Shown here piece after piece: positions 9,365-18,805 of a DNA stretch of 64,000 nucleotides. Under the pieces are notes generated by a model that was not told the DNA's origin, did no database searches, and saw nothing but the letters and a program-made list of their open reading frames with translations. The stretch is from contig NZ_FOLL01000010.1 in the NCBI RefSeq assembly GCF_900112315.1, forward strand, positions 1 through 64,000. The letters are read 5' to 3'. Position 1 is the stretch's first letter, and the number at the start of each line of letters is the position of its first letter. The DNA is from Parapedobacter composti. GTDB lineage: Bacteria > Bacteroidota > Bacteroidia > Sphingobacteriales > Sphingobacteriaceae. The position numbers and the translations under genes were made by a program.

Positions 9365-10330
9365 ATGAGTCAAGTAATATTGTTCAATAGAAAAAAGGAA
9401 AAAGGGAAAAACAGTATAGAGGAAGTTTTCTCGTCGCTAAAATCATATCTATGTGTAGAAAAAATATATGAGATGCCAAAAAAAGGAACTAGCATATTGT
9501 CCAATCTCCGTTTTGCATATCGAAAAAAGGGATATGTCAATCACATCTCTGGAGACGTTCATTATATAGCATTGGCTACAGGCAAACGAACTGTTTTAAC
9601 AATTCATGATATTGAATCGACTTTAAAAGACGGTAATTTAGCTACAAAATTGATTAAAAAGTTAATATGGTTTTGGATTCCTTGTTTAATTGTAAAAAAA
9701 ATTACAGTAATATCAGAATTTACTAAAAAGCAATTGATAAAATTAGTGCCTTTCTCACGGCATAAAATCGTAGTTATTCACAATCCCTATAATGAGCTAA
9801 TCGAGTTCAAAGCTAAGGGTTTCGACAAAGAAAAGCCGGTTATTCTTCATGTCGGCACAAAAACAAATAAAAACTTATTTAGGGTTATAAAATCACTAGA
9901 GGGAATACCTTGCAAATTATTAATTATTGGCAGGCTCTCCGTCGATCTACTGCGTGAGCTACAAGCACACAACATCGAATACGAAAGCTCTTTTGATGTA
10001 AGTTTCGACGAAATAGTTGAGGCTTATAAAAAATGTGATATCGTTAGCTTCCCATCTATTTATGAGGGTTTCGGGATGCCTATTTTAGAAGCTCATAAAG
10101 CTGGCCGGGTCGTAATAACGAGCAATGTCTGTTCGATGCCAGAAATCGCTGGTGATGCGGCATGCTATGTGAACCCCTTTGACATAGAAAGTATCAGAGC
10201 GGGATTTCTAAAAATAATACAAGATGATATCTACAGGGATGAACTGGTGGCTAAAGGTTTCCAAAATCTAGAAAGGTTTAGCCCTCAACAAATTTCTAAG
10301 CGATACAACGACCTGTATAAACAGCTTTAA
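9365..10330 (+). CDS. Family 4 glycosyltransferase
   Basis: The 321-residue protein is a GT-B enzyme. The C-terminal half carries ILHVGTKTNKNL at the start of the donor-binding domain and the EX7E-type segment SIYEGFGMPILEAHKAG, followed by SMPEIAGDAACYVNP. The N-terminal half has HISGDVHYIAL and VLTIHDIEST, seen in short bacterial GT4 enzymes. It probably adds a sugar to the lipid-linked intermediate. Substrate unknown. Confidence 0.87.
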   Translation: MSQVILFNRKKEKGKNSIEEVFSSLKSYLCVEKIYEMPKKGTSILSNLRFAYRKKGYVNHISGDVHYIALATGKRTVLTIHDIESTLKDGNLATKLIKKLIWFWIPCLIVKKITVISEFTKKQLIKLVPFSRHKIVVIHNPYNELIEFKAKGFDKEKPVILHVGTKTNKNLFRVIKSLEGIPCKLLIIGRLSVDLLRELQAHNIEYESSFDVSFDEIVEAYKKCDIVSFPSIYEGFGMPILEAHKAGRVVITSNVCSMPEIAGDAACYVNPFDIESIRAGFLKIIQDDIYRDELVAKGFQNLERFSPQQISKRYNDLYKQL

Positions 10331-10355
10331 AGTTCTTCCTTAACTAATTTGTCAA

Positions 10356-11564
10356 ATGGGAAAACCAAAGATATTAATAACTGTCAACTCGTACTTACCG
10401 GGATTCAAGTCCGGCGGGCCAGTTCAATCCATCTCTTGCCTTGCGGATCTCCTTTCCAAAGATTATATCGTTACAGTTATTACAAACGATAGAGACACCT
10501 TAAGTGAGTCAGCTTACCCAAATATCCGAACTAATGCGCGTAATCCCATAAATGGCTACGACGTAATCTATGTTAAACCGGGAATATTCAATAAATGTTT
10601 AGCCATCTATAAGTGGATTATTGAAATCAAACCTAATGTTATTTATTTAAACAGTTTTTTTAATCCATGGTTTACGCTATTCGTGTTGCTAATATCAAAG
10701 ACTACTCTAACCCAAAAAATTGGATATAAGGTACTGTTAGCGCCAAGAGGAGAATTTTCACCCGGGGCACTTAATTTAAAGCGTAAAAAGAAGTCGATTG
10801 TCTTATTTATTATAAGAAAGTTAAATCTGTTAGAAAACGTCTGCTTTCATTTCACCAATGAACAAGAAAGAAAGTTCTTTTATAAGACCGTTGATTGGGT
10901 AGAGCGCAAAAGCTATTTTATAGCAAGCAATATCAAAACAATGAAGCTTATCCCTTTCGAAAAATTGGTAGACCAATTTGCAAAAAAAAGAGAGAATTCG
11001 TTGAAAATATGCTTTATTTCTCGCATCGTTCCTAAAAAAAACTTGCATTACGCCATAGAAACAGTATTGATGTTTAACAACCTGCAGCAAGACATAACAC
11101 TTAACATATACGGCCCTCCTGAAGATAAAAATTATTGGGATCTTTGCCAAAACTTAATTATGAAAGCGGCGCCAAATGTCAAAATCAACTACTGGGGGGC
11201 GGTTGATAATAGAGATATTTGGCGAGTATTCACTTCTAATGATATTTTTTACTTCCCTACTAATGGCGAGAATTTTGGCCATGTAATTATCGAATCTCTT
11301 GCATTCGGTTGTCCCGTTTTAATAAGCGACCAAACTCCGTGGGAAGACCTTGAACAAAAGGGCTGTGGCTGGATATTCAGTTTAAATGAAAACGCCAGGG
11401 CCTTTGAAGTTCTTAAATATGCTGCATCTTTAAGTAGCTTTTCGTATTTGCCCTATCGCAATCAAGCCTTTGAATATGCAGAAGTATATTTTTCTAACGA
11501 AAATCAACAGAATTTTGAAAAGTTCCTTTTCGGTATCCAGTCACTTTCAAAGCCGGCGACATAA
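10356..11564 (+). CDS. Family 4 glycosyltransferase
   Basis: The 402-residue GT-B enzyme has the acceptor-side motif YLPGFKSGGPVQSISCLADL near the N-terminus, LAPRGEFSPGALNLKRKKK in the middle and the donor-binding segment TNGENFGHVIIESLAFGCPV in the C-terminal domain. The GGPVQSI and APRGEFSPGAL segments are common in GT4 enzymes of Bacteroidota capsule and EPS clusters. It is likely co-transcribed with the GT4 gene 25 bases upstream. Substrate unknown. Confidence 0.87.
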   Translation: MGKPKILITVNSYLPGFKSGGPVQSISCLADLLSKDYIVTVITNDRDTLSESAYPNIRTNARNPINGYDVIYVKPGIFNKCLAIYKWIIEIKPNVIYLNSFFNPWFTLFVLLISKTTLTQKIGYKVLLAPRGEFSPGALNLKRKKKSIVLFIIRKLNLLENVCFHFTNEQERKFFYKTVDWVERKSYFIASNIKTMKLIPFEKLVDQFAKKRENSLKICFISRIVPKKNLHYAIETVLMFNNLQQDITLNIYGPPEDKNYWDLCQNLIMKAAPNVKINYWGAVDNRDIWRVFTSNDIFYFPTNGENFGHVIIESLAFGCPVLISDQTPWEDLEQKGCGWIFSLNENARAFEVLKYAASLSSFSYLPYRNQAFEYAEVYFSNENQQNFEKFLFGIQSLSKPAT

Positions 11565-11645
11565 AAGATTGTCAATAAATGCTTTTTAAAAATAAACAAA
11601 CAGGACTTGGAGCCATATTACCGAGAAAAAACGAATTACGGAATA

Positions 11646-12962
11646 ATGATAAAGTGCGCTAATAGTAGCAGAAGAATAATCTATCGAAAAACCACTAAAA
11701 TTTTAGCCTTAACACTATACGGGTGTGTAGCAATGTCGAACTTCAATGCTAATGCGTTGTCTATATCTAAGGTGGAAGTAATAAATGTCAAAGACTATGG
11801 CGTGGTTGGAGATGGAATTACTGATGATACCGATTCAATCCAACACATTCTAAATAGGGCACAGGGAAAAATTGTTTTCTTTCCTATTTCGAAAAATCAT
11901 TACCTGATCAAGAAACCGCTATTATTGAAATCAAGCACTTCCATTAAAGGAGAAAGTGATACTGGTTCCAAAATAATACAAACTACTTGGGGAATGCCCG
12001 CTTTCGAAATCTATAATGAAGATTCTTGCTTAATCGAAAACCTTCTGATTAAGTATGAAGGTAATAGATTAAATATTTCAGGGGGCTATCGTGGGAATAA
12101 CAAAAGTTCATATTGCGCGGGTGTGTATTTGAATGGACACAATTCAGCAATAAATAATGTCAATATTGAGGGATTCGTTTGTGGAGTATTTTTAACTAAC
12201 TATAATTTAGACAATACAAATAGCTTCCAAACCCTAGCCAAGAATAACATAGTTAGAGACATCAATGTTAATAAAGTGGATTTTGGCGTTCTAATTACAG
12301 GACAAATAGATTTAGAAATAGAAAATATTTACGGAACCTGTGAACAATCCCAAAAACTGCACCCTTCTCATTTGGTTTATGTTGGCGGGAAAACTGAGAG
12401 GGCAATAATTAAAAATTGCTACGCAAATAATATTAACTCGGGCGCGGCATTTCAATTTCGAATGTTGAACAACTCATTTATATATAACTTAAATGCCGAA
12501 AGTTGTAGCGGTATAGTTTCCATTATTGATTGTAAAAATAATACTTTGCAAAAAATTCGTTCAATATTAGACACGTCTCCCAACTATAGTTTTTATTTCC
12601 AACGAGGTAAATTAGGCAGTTATAATAATACAATCGATAGTTTGTTTATACATAAAAGCGCTACAGGAAGTGTACACGCAATATCGATAGACGGGCAAGA
12701 AAATGTTATAAAAAATGTACACATTTTTTTGCCGAAGGTTTTTAAGAGCTCTGTCATAAATCGAATCAATGGTGGAAAACGAAATCAAGTGTTAAATTGG
12801 CGTATAGACCTTGATAGTAATAAAGAAGTAGGAACAATGCTGAAAATTAGAGCAGGACATCATCACGTAGTAAAAAGAATAGAAGCAAGCAATTTTGGCC
12901 TGCTAATACAAGTTCATCCTCAAAGTCAAAATAATGAAATTGACATTATGGATATTCCGTAA
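11646..12962 (+). CDS. Exported right-handed beta-helix protein (pectate-lyase-3 type)
   Basis: I chose ATG 11646 over an in-frame TTG at 11607 because it gives a plausible export signal: a basic stretch (SSRRIIYRKTTK), a hydrophobic core (ILALTLYGCVAM) and an ANA-like cleavage region. The mature part opens with NVKDYGVVGDGITDDTDSI, the hallmark of the pectate lyase 3/GH28-like beta-helix fold, and goes on with many N-rich, short beta repeats. Such proteins in polysaccharide clusters are thought to cut or remodel the nascent polymer, but no catalytic residues can be assigned here, so lyase, hydrolase, epimerase and binding roles stay open. The gene is among the most AT-rich in the window. Confidence 0.7.
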   Translation: MIKCANSSRRIIYRKTTKILALTLYGCVAMSNFNANALSISKVEVINVKDYGVVGDGITDDTDSIQHILNRAQGKIVFFPISKNHYLIKKPLLLKSSTSIKGESDTGSKIIQTTWGMPAFEIYNEDSCLIENLLIKYEGNRLNISGGYRGNNKSSYCAGVYLNGHNSAINNVNIEGFVCGVFLTNYNLDNTNSFQTLAKNNIVRDINVNKVDFGVLITGQIDLEIENIYGTCEQSQKLHPSHLVYVGGKTERAIIKNCYANNINSGAAFQFRMLNNSFIYNLNAESCSGIVSIIDCKNNTLQKIRSILDTSPNYSFYFQRGKLGSYNNTIDSLFIHKSATGSVHAISIDGQENVIKNVHIFLPKVFKSSVINRINGGKRNQVLNWRIDLDSNKEVGTMLKIRAGHHHVVKRIEASNFGLLIQVHPQSQNNEIDIMDIP

Positions 12963-13008
12963 AGAAAGAATAAATCAGATAAAATAATTAAGTATCTCAA
13001 CCGACTAT

Positions 13009-15120
13009 ATGAAACAAATCATCCAATCCTTCAAAACAGGAGAAACGATATTAGAAGAAGTACCAGCTCCCCAAGTTAGAAGGGGAGCGGTATTGATTCA
13101 AACTACCCGCAGCTTAGTATCACTGGGGACCGAACGCATGCTCGTTGAGTTTGGTAAATCAAACCTTATTCAAAAAGCACGACAGCAGCCAGACAAGGTT
13201 AAGCAAGTATTAGATAAAATCAAAACCGAGGGGTTAATGCCCACGCTGGAAGCTGTGTTCAATAAACTGGGCGAGCCTTTACCATTAGGTTATTGTAATG
13301 TAGGGAGAGTAGTTGCTATTGGCGATGGCGTCAGTGAATTCAAGGTGGGTGATCGGGTTGCTTCGAATGGACATCATGCAGAATTCGTTTGTGTACCCAA
13401 AAACTTAGTTGCGCCGATACCCGAAGAAGTTTCGGACGAGGAAGCGACTTTTACGGTCATAGGATCTATTGGACTTCAAGGTATCCGCCTACTAAACCCC
13501 ACATTGGGAGAGACGGTCGTAGTGATAGGTTTAGGACTCATTGGATTAATTACTGCTCAGCTTTTGACTGCTAATGGATGCCGTGTAATCGGCGTGGATA
13601 TTGATGACCATAAATTGTCGCTAGCCAAACAATGGGGTGTAATCCCCTTCAATCCAAAAAGCGGTGATGTGGTAAAATTTGTGGAGGGAGAAACAAATGG
13701 CATAGGCACTGACGGGGTAGTTATTACTGCGTCGACGAAGAACAATGAAGTCATATCCCAAGCGGCACGTATGTCGCGAAAAAGGGGACGCATTATTCTT
13801 GTCGGGGTGATTGGCTTAGAATTGAGCAGAGCAGAGTTCTACGAAAAGGAATTGACATTCCAGGTTTCCTGCTCATATGGACCGGGTCGGTACGATGATA
13901 ATTACGAACAGAAAGGAATAGATTATCCGTTACCTTTCGTACGCTGGACCGAGAAAAGGAATTTTGAGGCCGTACTCCAAGCAATTCGCTCAGGTAAGTT
14001 GCAAGTCAAAGAACTGATAACGGAACTGGTACCATTGGATAATTACCTCAATATCTATGGTAATATTGGATCAAGCAAATCAATAGCTTCAATTTTAACA
14101 TATAAAGATAGTAGCGAAGCGCCGACACACACGGTCGAAATTGGAACGCCTTCCTTCTCTGCGTCCAAAGGGATTATCGGCATTATCGGGGCAGGAAACT
14201 TTACCAAGATGACCATGCTTCCTGCATTAAAGGGAAGTGGTGCTCAGTTCAAATATATAGCGAGTCAAGGGGGAGTTAGCGGCACAGCTCTAGCCCAGAA
14301 ACATGGTTTTTCACATTCAACCACTGACTATACGGCAATATTGAATGACCAAGAAGTGGACTTAGTGTTGATTACTACTCGTCATAATCAACATGCGCAA
14401 ATGGTCATTGAAACATTGAATGCTGGTAAGCATGTTTTTGTTGAGAAGCCGCTGGCGCTCAATAATGAAGAGCTGGATGCAGTTGTGGCTGCTCAACAGG
14501 CATCAGGCAAAACTATATCCGTAGGATTTAATAGACGCTTTTCGCCTCATGCTGAGAAGATGAAAAGTTTGGTGGGCGATGCGCCAATGAATGTAATCGC
14601 CACTATGAACGCAGGTTTTATCGCTCCTAACGTTTGGGTACATGATCTGAAAGTGGGGGGAGGCCGTATCATTGGGGAAGCATGCCATTTTATCGATTTG
14701 ATTACATATTTGACTGGAAGCAGAGTTAAGGCAGTTTGTATGAACGCAATGGGGGTTAATCCGGATGAGTCAACGGATAATGCCTCCATCCTGTTGCGTT
14801 ATGAAAACGGTAGTACTGGAGTTGTTAACTATTTTGCCAACGGCTCCAAAGCATATTCCAAAGAACGTGTAGAGGTCTATTCCCAAGAACGCACGCTGAT
14901 TATGGATAACTTCCGGAGGACCAAGGGCTATGGCTTTAGAAACTTTTCCAAATTGAAGACACAATTGGATAAAGGGCATAAAAATCAATTTGCTCGGCTA
15001 ATACAGCGTGTTCAACGTGGTGGAGATCCATTAATTCCGCTTGACGAACTCATTAATACAACGAAGGCCTCTTTTGCGGCTATTGAGAGTTTGAAAGCCC
15101 GTTGTTGGGTTAGTATTTAA
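13009..15120 (+). CDS. Two-domain oxidoreductase: Zn-type alcohol dehydrogenase plus Gfo/Idh/MocA
   Basis: The 703-residue protein joins two NAD(P)-binding enzymes. Residues 1 to about 365 resemble medium-chain alcohol dehydrogenases, with GDRVASNGHHAEFVCVP and the Rossmann motif VIGLGLIGL (172-180). Residues from about 388 start IGIIGAGNFTKMTML and continue to HVFVEKPLALN and a GGGRIIGEACHFIDLITYL segment typical of Gfo/Idh/MocA oxidoreductases. This bi-domain protein recurs beside heparinase-like genes in EPS clusters, as here (the heparinase start is 39 bases downstream). It may oxidise and reduce a sugar or sugar nucleotide, perhaps to invert a stereocentre; the substrate is unknown. Confidence 0.85.
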   Translation: MKQIIQSFKTGETILEEVPAPQVRRGAVLIQTTRSLVSLGTERMLVEFGKSNLIQKARQQPDKVKQVLDKIKTEGLMPTLEAVFNKLGEPLPLGYCNVGRVVAIGDGVSEFKVGDRVASNGHHAEFVCVPKNLVAPIPEEVSDEEATFTVIGSIGLQGIRLLNPTLGETVVVIGLGLIGLITAQLLTANGCRVIGVDIDDHKLSLAKQWGVIPFNPKSGDVVKFVEGETNGIGTDGVVITASTKNNEVISQAARMSRKRGRIILVGVIGLELSRAEFYEKELTFQVSCSYGPGRYDDNYEQKGIDYPLPFVRWTEKRNFEAVLQAIRSGKLQVKELITELVPLDNYLNIYGNIGSSKSIASILTYKDSSEAPTHTVEIGTPSFSASKGIIGIIGAGNFTKMTMLPALKGSGAQFKYIASQGGVSGTALAQKHGFSHSTTDYTAILNDQEVDLVLITTRHNQHAQMVIETLNAGKHVFVEKPLALNNEELDAVVAAQQASGKTISVGFNRRFSPHAEKMKSLVGDAPMNVIATMNAGFIAPNVWVHDLKVGGGRIIGEACHFIDLITYLTGSRVKAVCMNAMGVNPDESTDNASILLRYENGSTGVVNYFANGSKAYSKERVEVYSQERTLIMDNFRRTKGYGFRNFSKLKTQLDKGHKNQFARLIQRVQRGGDPLIPLDELINTTKASFAAIESLKARCWVSI

Positions 15121-15159
15121 TCAATTATTTATGTGATTAAGAATAGGCATTTCGAAATT

Positions 15160-16749
15160 ATGCTTAAAAAATTTGACCTGCTTTTTCAAACTGTAAGGCA
15201 CCTTAAGGTAAGGCAGATAATCTATCAAGTCAAATACCGATTGATCAAACCGGGCCCATTGAAAATGTATGGATATATTTCTTCAAATATTAATATCCAG
15301 CCACTTCGATTTATGTACTACCCACCTATGGTTGTGTCTTGGCAGGGCAAAGGGAAATTTAGTTTTCTGAACATTGACGTAACATTCGAAGGTGGGGTAA
15401 ATTGGAATTTTCAGAAGAACGGTAAGCTATGGAATTACAACCTGCAATACGCGAATTATTTGCTCCAAGAAGCTCCTGATGATAAAGAGAAAGAACAACT
15501 GGTAACCGAGCTATATGCTTGGTTGTCTGACGGAAGACTTCCGTTAGAGCCCTATCCAGTATCCTTGCGATCCATAAACATGATCCGTTGGCTTTCCTTA
15601 AGCGATGTAAATAGACCGGATCTCGAAAAAAATGTTTACGCGGAACTGAATTTTCTGTCCCAACGGCTGGAATACCATTTATTGGGGAATCACCTATTAG
15701 AAAACGCCTTCGCGCTGCTGATGGGTGGGGGCTTTTTTTCCAAAACGAATTGGGTAAAGACCGGCAAGAAAATTTTAAAAGCAGAACTGGAAGAACAGGT
15801 ATTAGCGGATGGAGCACATTTCGAGCTTAGCCCGATGTATCATCAAATCATTTTTTTCCGATTGCTTGAACTGATCGATTGGTATTCCAAATGGAAAGAC
15901 AAGGAGCTGGAGTTTGAAGATTTCCTGAAGGCCAAAGCAATTGCCATGAGAGCTTGGTTAAAAAATATCAGCTTTCAAAATGGAGATATTCCCCATTTTA
16001 ACGACAGTGCGAGCGGGATTGCCTACGCGACACATTGGCTGATGACCTATGCAGACGAGCTTTCTATTCGTGAGAGTGGGCTTCGGCTAGGTGAATCAGG
16101 GTATCGAAGTGTCATGATGGGCAATTACGAGTGTAAAATTGATTGTGCACAATTAGGGCCCAGTTATCAGCCGGGACATGCTCACGCAGATGCCCTCAGC
16201 TTTGTTCTTTATTACAAGGGCCAACCACTTTTTGTAGAACAGGGTACATCAACCTATCAAGTTGGTGACGTACGAGAGCGTGAGCGTTCGACTGAAGCAC
16301 ATAATACCGTGGTAGTTGACAAACGGAATCAGTCAAATGTGTGGGGCGGTTTCCGAGTTGCCGAGCGGGCGATAGTAAAAATTGTTGAAGATAGGGAAAA
16401 CCGTATTTGCGGGAAACATAATGGATACCGGAAATTGGGCGTAACACACAAACGAACCTTCAATTTTGATAAAAATAGGATTGAAATAGTTGACGAAGTA
16501 TCAGGCAATGACCAACTTTCTAAGGAATTTCATTTGCATATTTATCCTGGAATTAGGACAAGAATAGATAGCAGCCAAAACGTCGTATTGTCTAACGGTA
16601 TAACGGTTACGTTTAAGCCGGGCGTAGAAGTAGTAATTCAAAATTATTATATGGCGAACGGTTACAATCGATACCTGAGTGGCAAAAAGCTTATAGTCTC
16701 CTTTAAAAATGAGCTTAAAACTACTATTTCATTCGAAACAAGCAACTGA
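15160..16749 (+). CDS. Heparinase II/III-like (alginate-lyase family) protein
   Basis: I chose ATG 15160 (529 residues); an in-frame GTG at 15133 would add nine residues. The N-terminal half is alpha-helical (alpha/alpha toroid) with WNYNLQYANYLL and NHLLENAFALLMGG. The C-terminal half has the beta-sandwich signature GPSYQPGHAHADALSF and EQGTSTYQVG typical of the heparinase II/III domain. No clear signal peptide is seen, which is common for cluster-encoded members. It may be a polysaccharide lyase tied to synthesis or release of the polymer, but no uronic acid pathway is visible here. Its stop overlaps the next start (TGATG at 16747-16751). Confidence 0.83.
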   Translation: MLKKFDLLFQTVRHLKVRQIIYQVKYRLIKPGPLKMYGYISSNINIQPLRFMYYPPMVVSWQGKGKFSFLNIDVTFEGGVNWNFQKNGKLWNYNLQYANYLLQEAPDDKEKEQLVTELYAWLSDGRLPLEPYPVSLRSINMIRWLSLSDVNRPDLEKNVYAELNFLSQRLEYHLLGNHLLENAFALLMGGGFFSKTNWVKTGKKILKAELEEQVLADGAHFELSPMYHQIIFFRLLELIDWYSKWKDKELEFEDFLKAKAIAMRAWLKNISFQNGDIPHFNDSASGIAYATHWLMTYADELSIRESGLRLGESGYRSVMMGNYECKIDCAQLGPSYQPGHAHADALSFVLYYKGQPLFVEQGTSTYQVGDVRERERSTEAHNTVVVDKRNQSNVWGGFRVAERAIVKIVEDRENRICGKHNGYRKLGVTHKRTFNFDKNRIEIVDEVSGNDQLSKEFHLHIYPGIRTRIDSSQNVVLSNGITVTFKPGVEVVIQNYYMANGYNRYLSGKKLIVSFKNELKTTISFETSN

Positions 16750-17915
16750 TGAAGCGCATACTATACCTTACATTTTATTTCGAGCCCGACCTCTGTGCGG
16801 GGTCGTTTCGCAATTCGCCCTTAGTTAAAGAACTTGCTGAGCAGGTGGGCAGTGAGGCAGAAATTGATGTTATTACGACATTACCCAATCGCTACAGTAC
16901 GTTTGCTGCCGATGCTCCTCAATACGAAGACCGTGGTAATTACAAGATAAATCGGATCGCCATCCCCAAGCATCAAAGTGGAATGCGAGATCAGATTAAA
17001 TCGTTTACGCGATATTTTTCGGAAACCAAGCGACTGATCGACGGAAAGAAATATGATTTGGTGGTCGCTTCTTCTTCTCGTTTATTTACCGCTTACCTCG
17101 GTTATACCATTGCTAAAAAACAGCGTATACCTTTATATTTAGACATCCGGGATATTTTTACCGATACGATGAAGGATGTGCTGAAGAGTACAGTCGTTAA
17201 AGCGGCAGTTTTGCCGGTACTAAATCAGATCGAACGAAGGGTATTCAATTATGCGAAACACATTAATCTGATCAGTGGAGGGTTTAAGCCGTATTTCAGG
17301 AGGTATACGAGACCAATTTACTCTGAGTTTCCCAATGGAATCGATCCTGAATTCTTAAATCTGCCGATATCTACGCCTAGCCGAAACACCTCCAAAACCA
17401 TTGTGTATGCCGGAAATATTGGCGAAGGTCAGGGGCTTCATATCATCGTACCCAAAGCAGCGAAGCGATTGGGGGATAGGTACAGGTTTTTAATTATCGG
17501 TGACGGTGGGGCTAAAGGTAAGCTCATAACAGCTATTGACCGACTTCAAGTGAACAACGTGGAGCTGCGCCAACCTGTAAAACGTGCTGAATTATTGGAA
17601 ATCTACCGTGAAGCTGACTTCTTGTTTCTACACCTCAACGACTACGACGCGTTCAAGAAAGTATTACCTTCAAAAATCTTTGAATTAGGGGCTTACGATA
17701 AACCAATCATTGCAGGTGTCGCAGGTTTCGCAAACGAATTTATCGATAAGAATATCCCTAATCGCATCTTGTTTCTTCCTGGTGATGTGGATAGTATGGT
17801 TAGCCAATTAGAAAAGTACAAATATGAAAATATAGTGAGGACAGACTTCCTGAACAATTTTAAGCGGGAATCGGTTAACGAAAAGATGGCGGCTTCTATA
17901 AGGGAATACTTATGA
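16749..17915 (+). CDS. Family 4 glycosyltransferase (WbuB-like)
   Basis: The 388-residue GT-B enzyme starts RILYLTFYFEPDLCAGSFRN, which resembles WbuB-type amino-sugar transferases. It has PLYLDIRDIFTD in the N-terminal domain, IVYAGNIGEGQGLHII at the domain switch and a LPSKIFELGAYDKPIIAG donor-binding segment. It overlaps the heparinase stop by one base and the downstream epimerase start by four. WbuB-like enzymes often add the second sugar to a FucNAc or QuiNAc primer, which fits the WbpV-like and WecA-like genes that follow. The exact sugar is inference. Confidence 0.83.
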   Translation: MKRILYLTFYFEPDLCAGSFRNSPLVKELAEQVGSEAEIDVITTLPNRYSTFAADAPQYEDRGNYKINRIAIPKHQSGMRDQIKSFTRYFSETKRLIDGKKYDLVVASSSRLFTAYLGYTIAKKQRIPLYLDIRDIFTDTMKDVLKSTVVKAAVLPVLNQIERRVFNYAKHINLISGGFKPYFRRYTRPIYSEFPNGIDPEFLNLPISTPSRNTSKTIVYAGNIGEGQGLHIIVPKAAKRLGDRYRFLIIGDGGAKGKLITAIDRLQVNNVELRQPVKRAELLEIYREADFLFLHLNDYDAFKKVLPSKIFELGAYDKPIIAGVAGFANEFIDKNIPNRILFLPGDVDSMVSQLEKYKYENIVRTDFLNNFKRESVNEKMAASIREYL

Positions 17916-18805
17916 AAATTCTGTTAACTGGCTCCTCTGGCTTCGTCGGCCAGAATCTCCAGCCTTTTCTGACGGAAAAAGGCTTTGACGTGCTGCCTAT
18001 TTCACTCCGGGGCGACTGGCAGGCCCAGCTTCCCCCGCATTACGATGCCATCATCCACCTTGCCGGTAAAGCCCATGACACCAAGAATACAAGTGCAGCG
18101 CAGGAGTATTTTGCCGTGAACACCGAATTAACGAAACAGCTGTTTGACCGTTTCCTGCAAAGCGAGGCCCGCGATTTTATTTACTTCAGCAGTGTAAAAG
18201 CCGCTGCCGATACGGTGGTGGGCGTACTGGACGAGTCGGTTAAGCCTAACCCCCAAACACCCTACGGCCAATCCAAATGGGCGGCAGAGCAGTACCTCAA
18301 CAGCTTACCGCTGCCTACCGGAAAACGGTTGTTTATCCTGCGGCCGTGCATGATTCATGGCCCCGGGAATAAGGGCAACCTGAACTTGCTCTATCAGGTG
18401 GTGAGCAAAGGCATCCCCTACCCGCTGGCTGCCTTCGATAACCGGCGCTCGTTCTTGTCGATAGCCAACCTGCAGTTTGTGATTAAATGGTTGCTCAAAA
18501 ACCCGGATATTCCGGGGGGAACGTATAACCTGGCTGACGATGAGGCGCTTTCTACCAATGAATTGATTAAGCTTATCGGTGAAGCTCGCGGCAGCAACGC
18601 CGCGCTGTGGAGGATACCGCCTGGTCTCATCAAAGGAGCTGCTATATTAGGGGACGCGCTGAGGCTGCCGCTGAACAGTGAACGGCTCAAAAAGCTCACG
18701 GAAAGCTATGTGGTAAATAATGTTAAAATAAAAGCGGCCCTGAAAATTGATAACATGCCGGTGTCTGCACGGGAGGGTCTACTGACAACAATAAGGAACT
18801 TTTGA
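17912..18805 (+). CDS. WbpV-like NAD-dependent epimerase/reductase
   Basis: The 297-residue short-chain dehydrogenase has the Rossmann motif LLTGSSGFVGQNL near the N-terminus and the catalytic YGQSK (Y118, K122). The LAGKAHD stretch and the RRSFLSIANL segment are seen in WbpV/UDP-glucose-4-epimerase-like enzymes of O-antigen clusters. Such enzymes reduce or epimerise UDP-linked N-acetyl-6-deoxyhexoses to give UDP-FucNAc or UDP-QuiNAc. With the WecA/WbpL-like gene two genes downstream it probably makes the primer sugar. Base composition rises sharply from this gene onward relative to the preceding 17 kb. Confidence 0.8.
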   Translation: MKILLTGSSGFVGQNLQPFLTEKGFDVLPISLRGDWQAQLPPHYDAIIHLAGKAHDTKNTSAAQEYFAVNTELTKQLFDRFLQSEARDFIYFSSVKAAADTVVGVLDESVKPNPQTPYGQSKWAAEQYLNSLPLPTGKRLFILRPCMIHGPGNKGNLNLLYQVVSKGIPYPLAAFDNRRSFLSIANLQFVIKWLLKNPDIPGGTYNLADDEALSTNELIKLIGEARGSNAALWRIPPGLIKGAAILGDALRLPLNSERLKKLTESYVVNNVKIKAALKIDNMPVSAREGLLTTIRNF

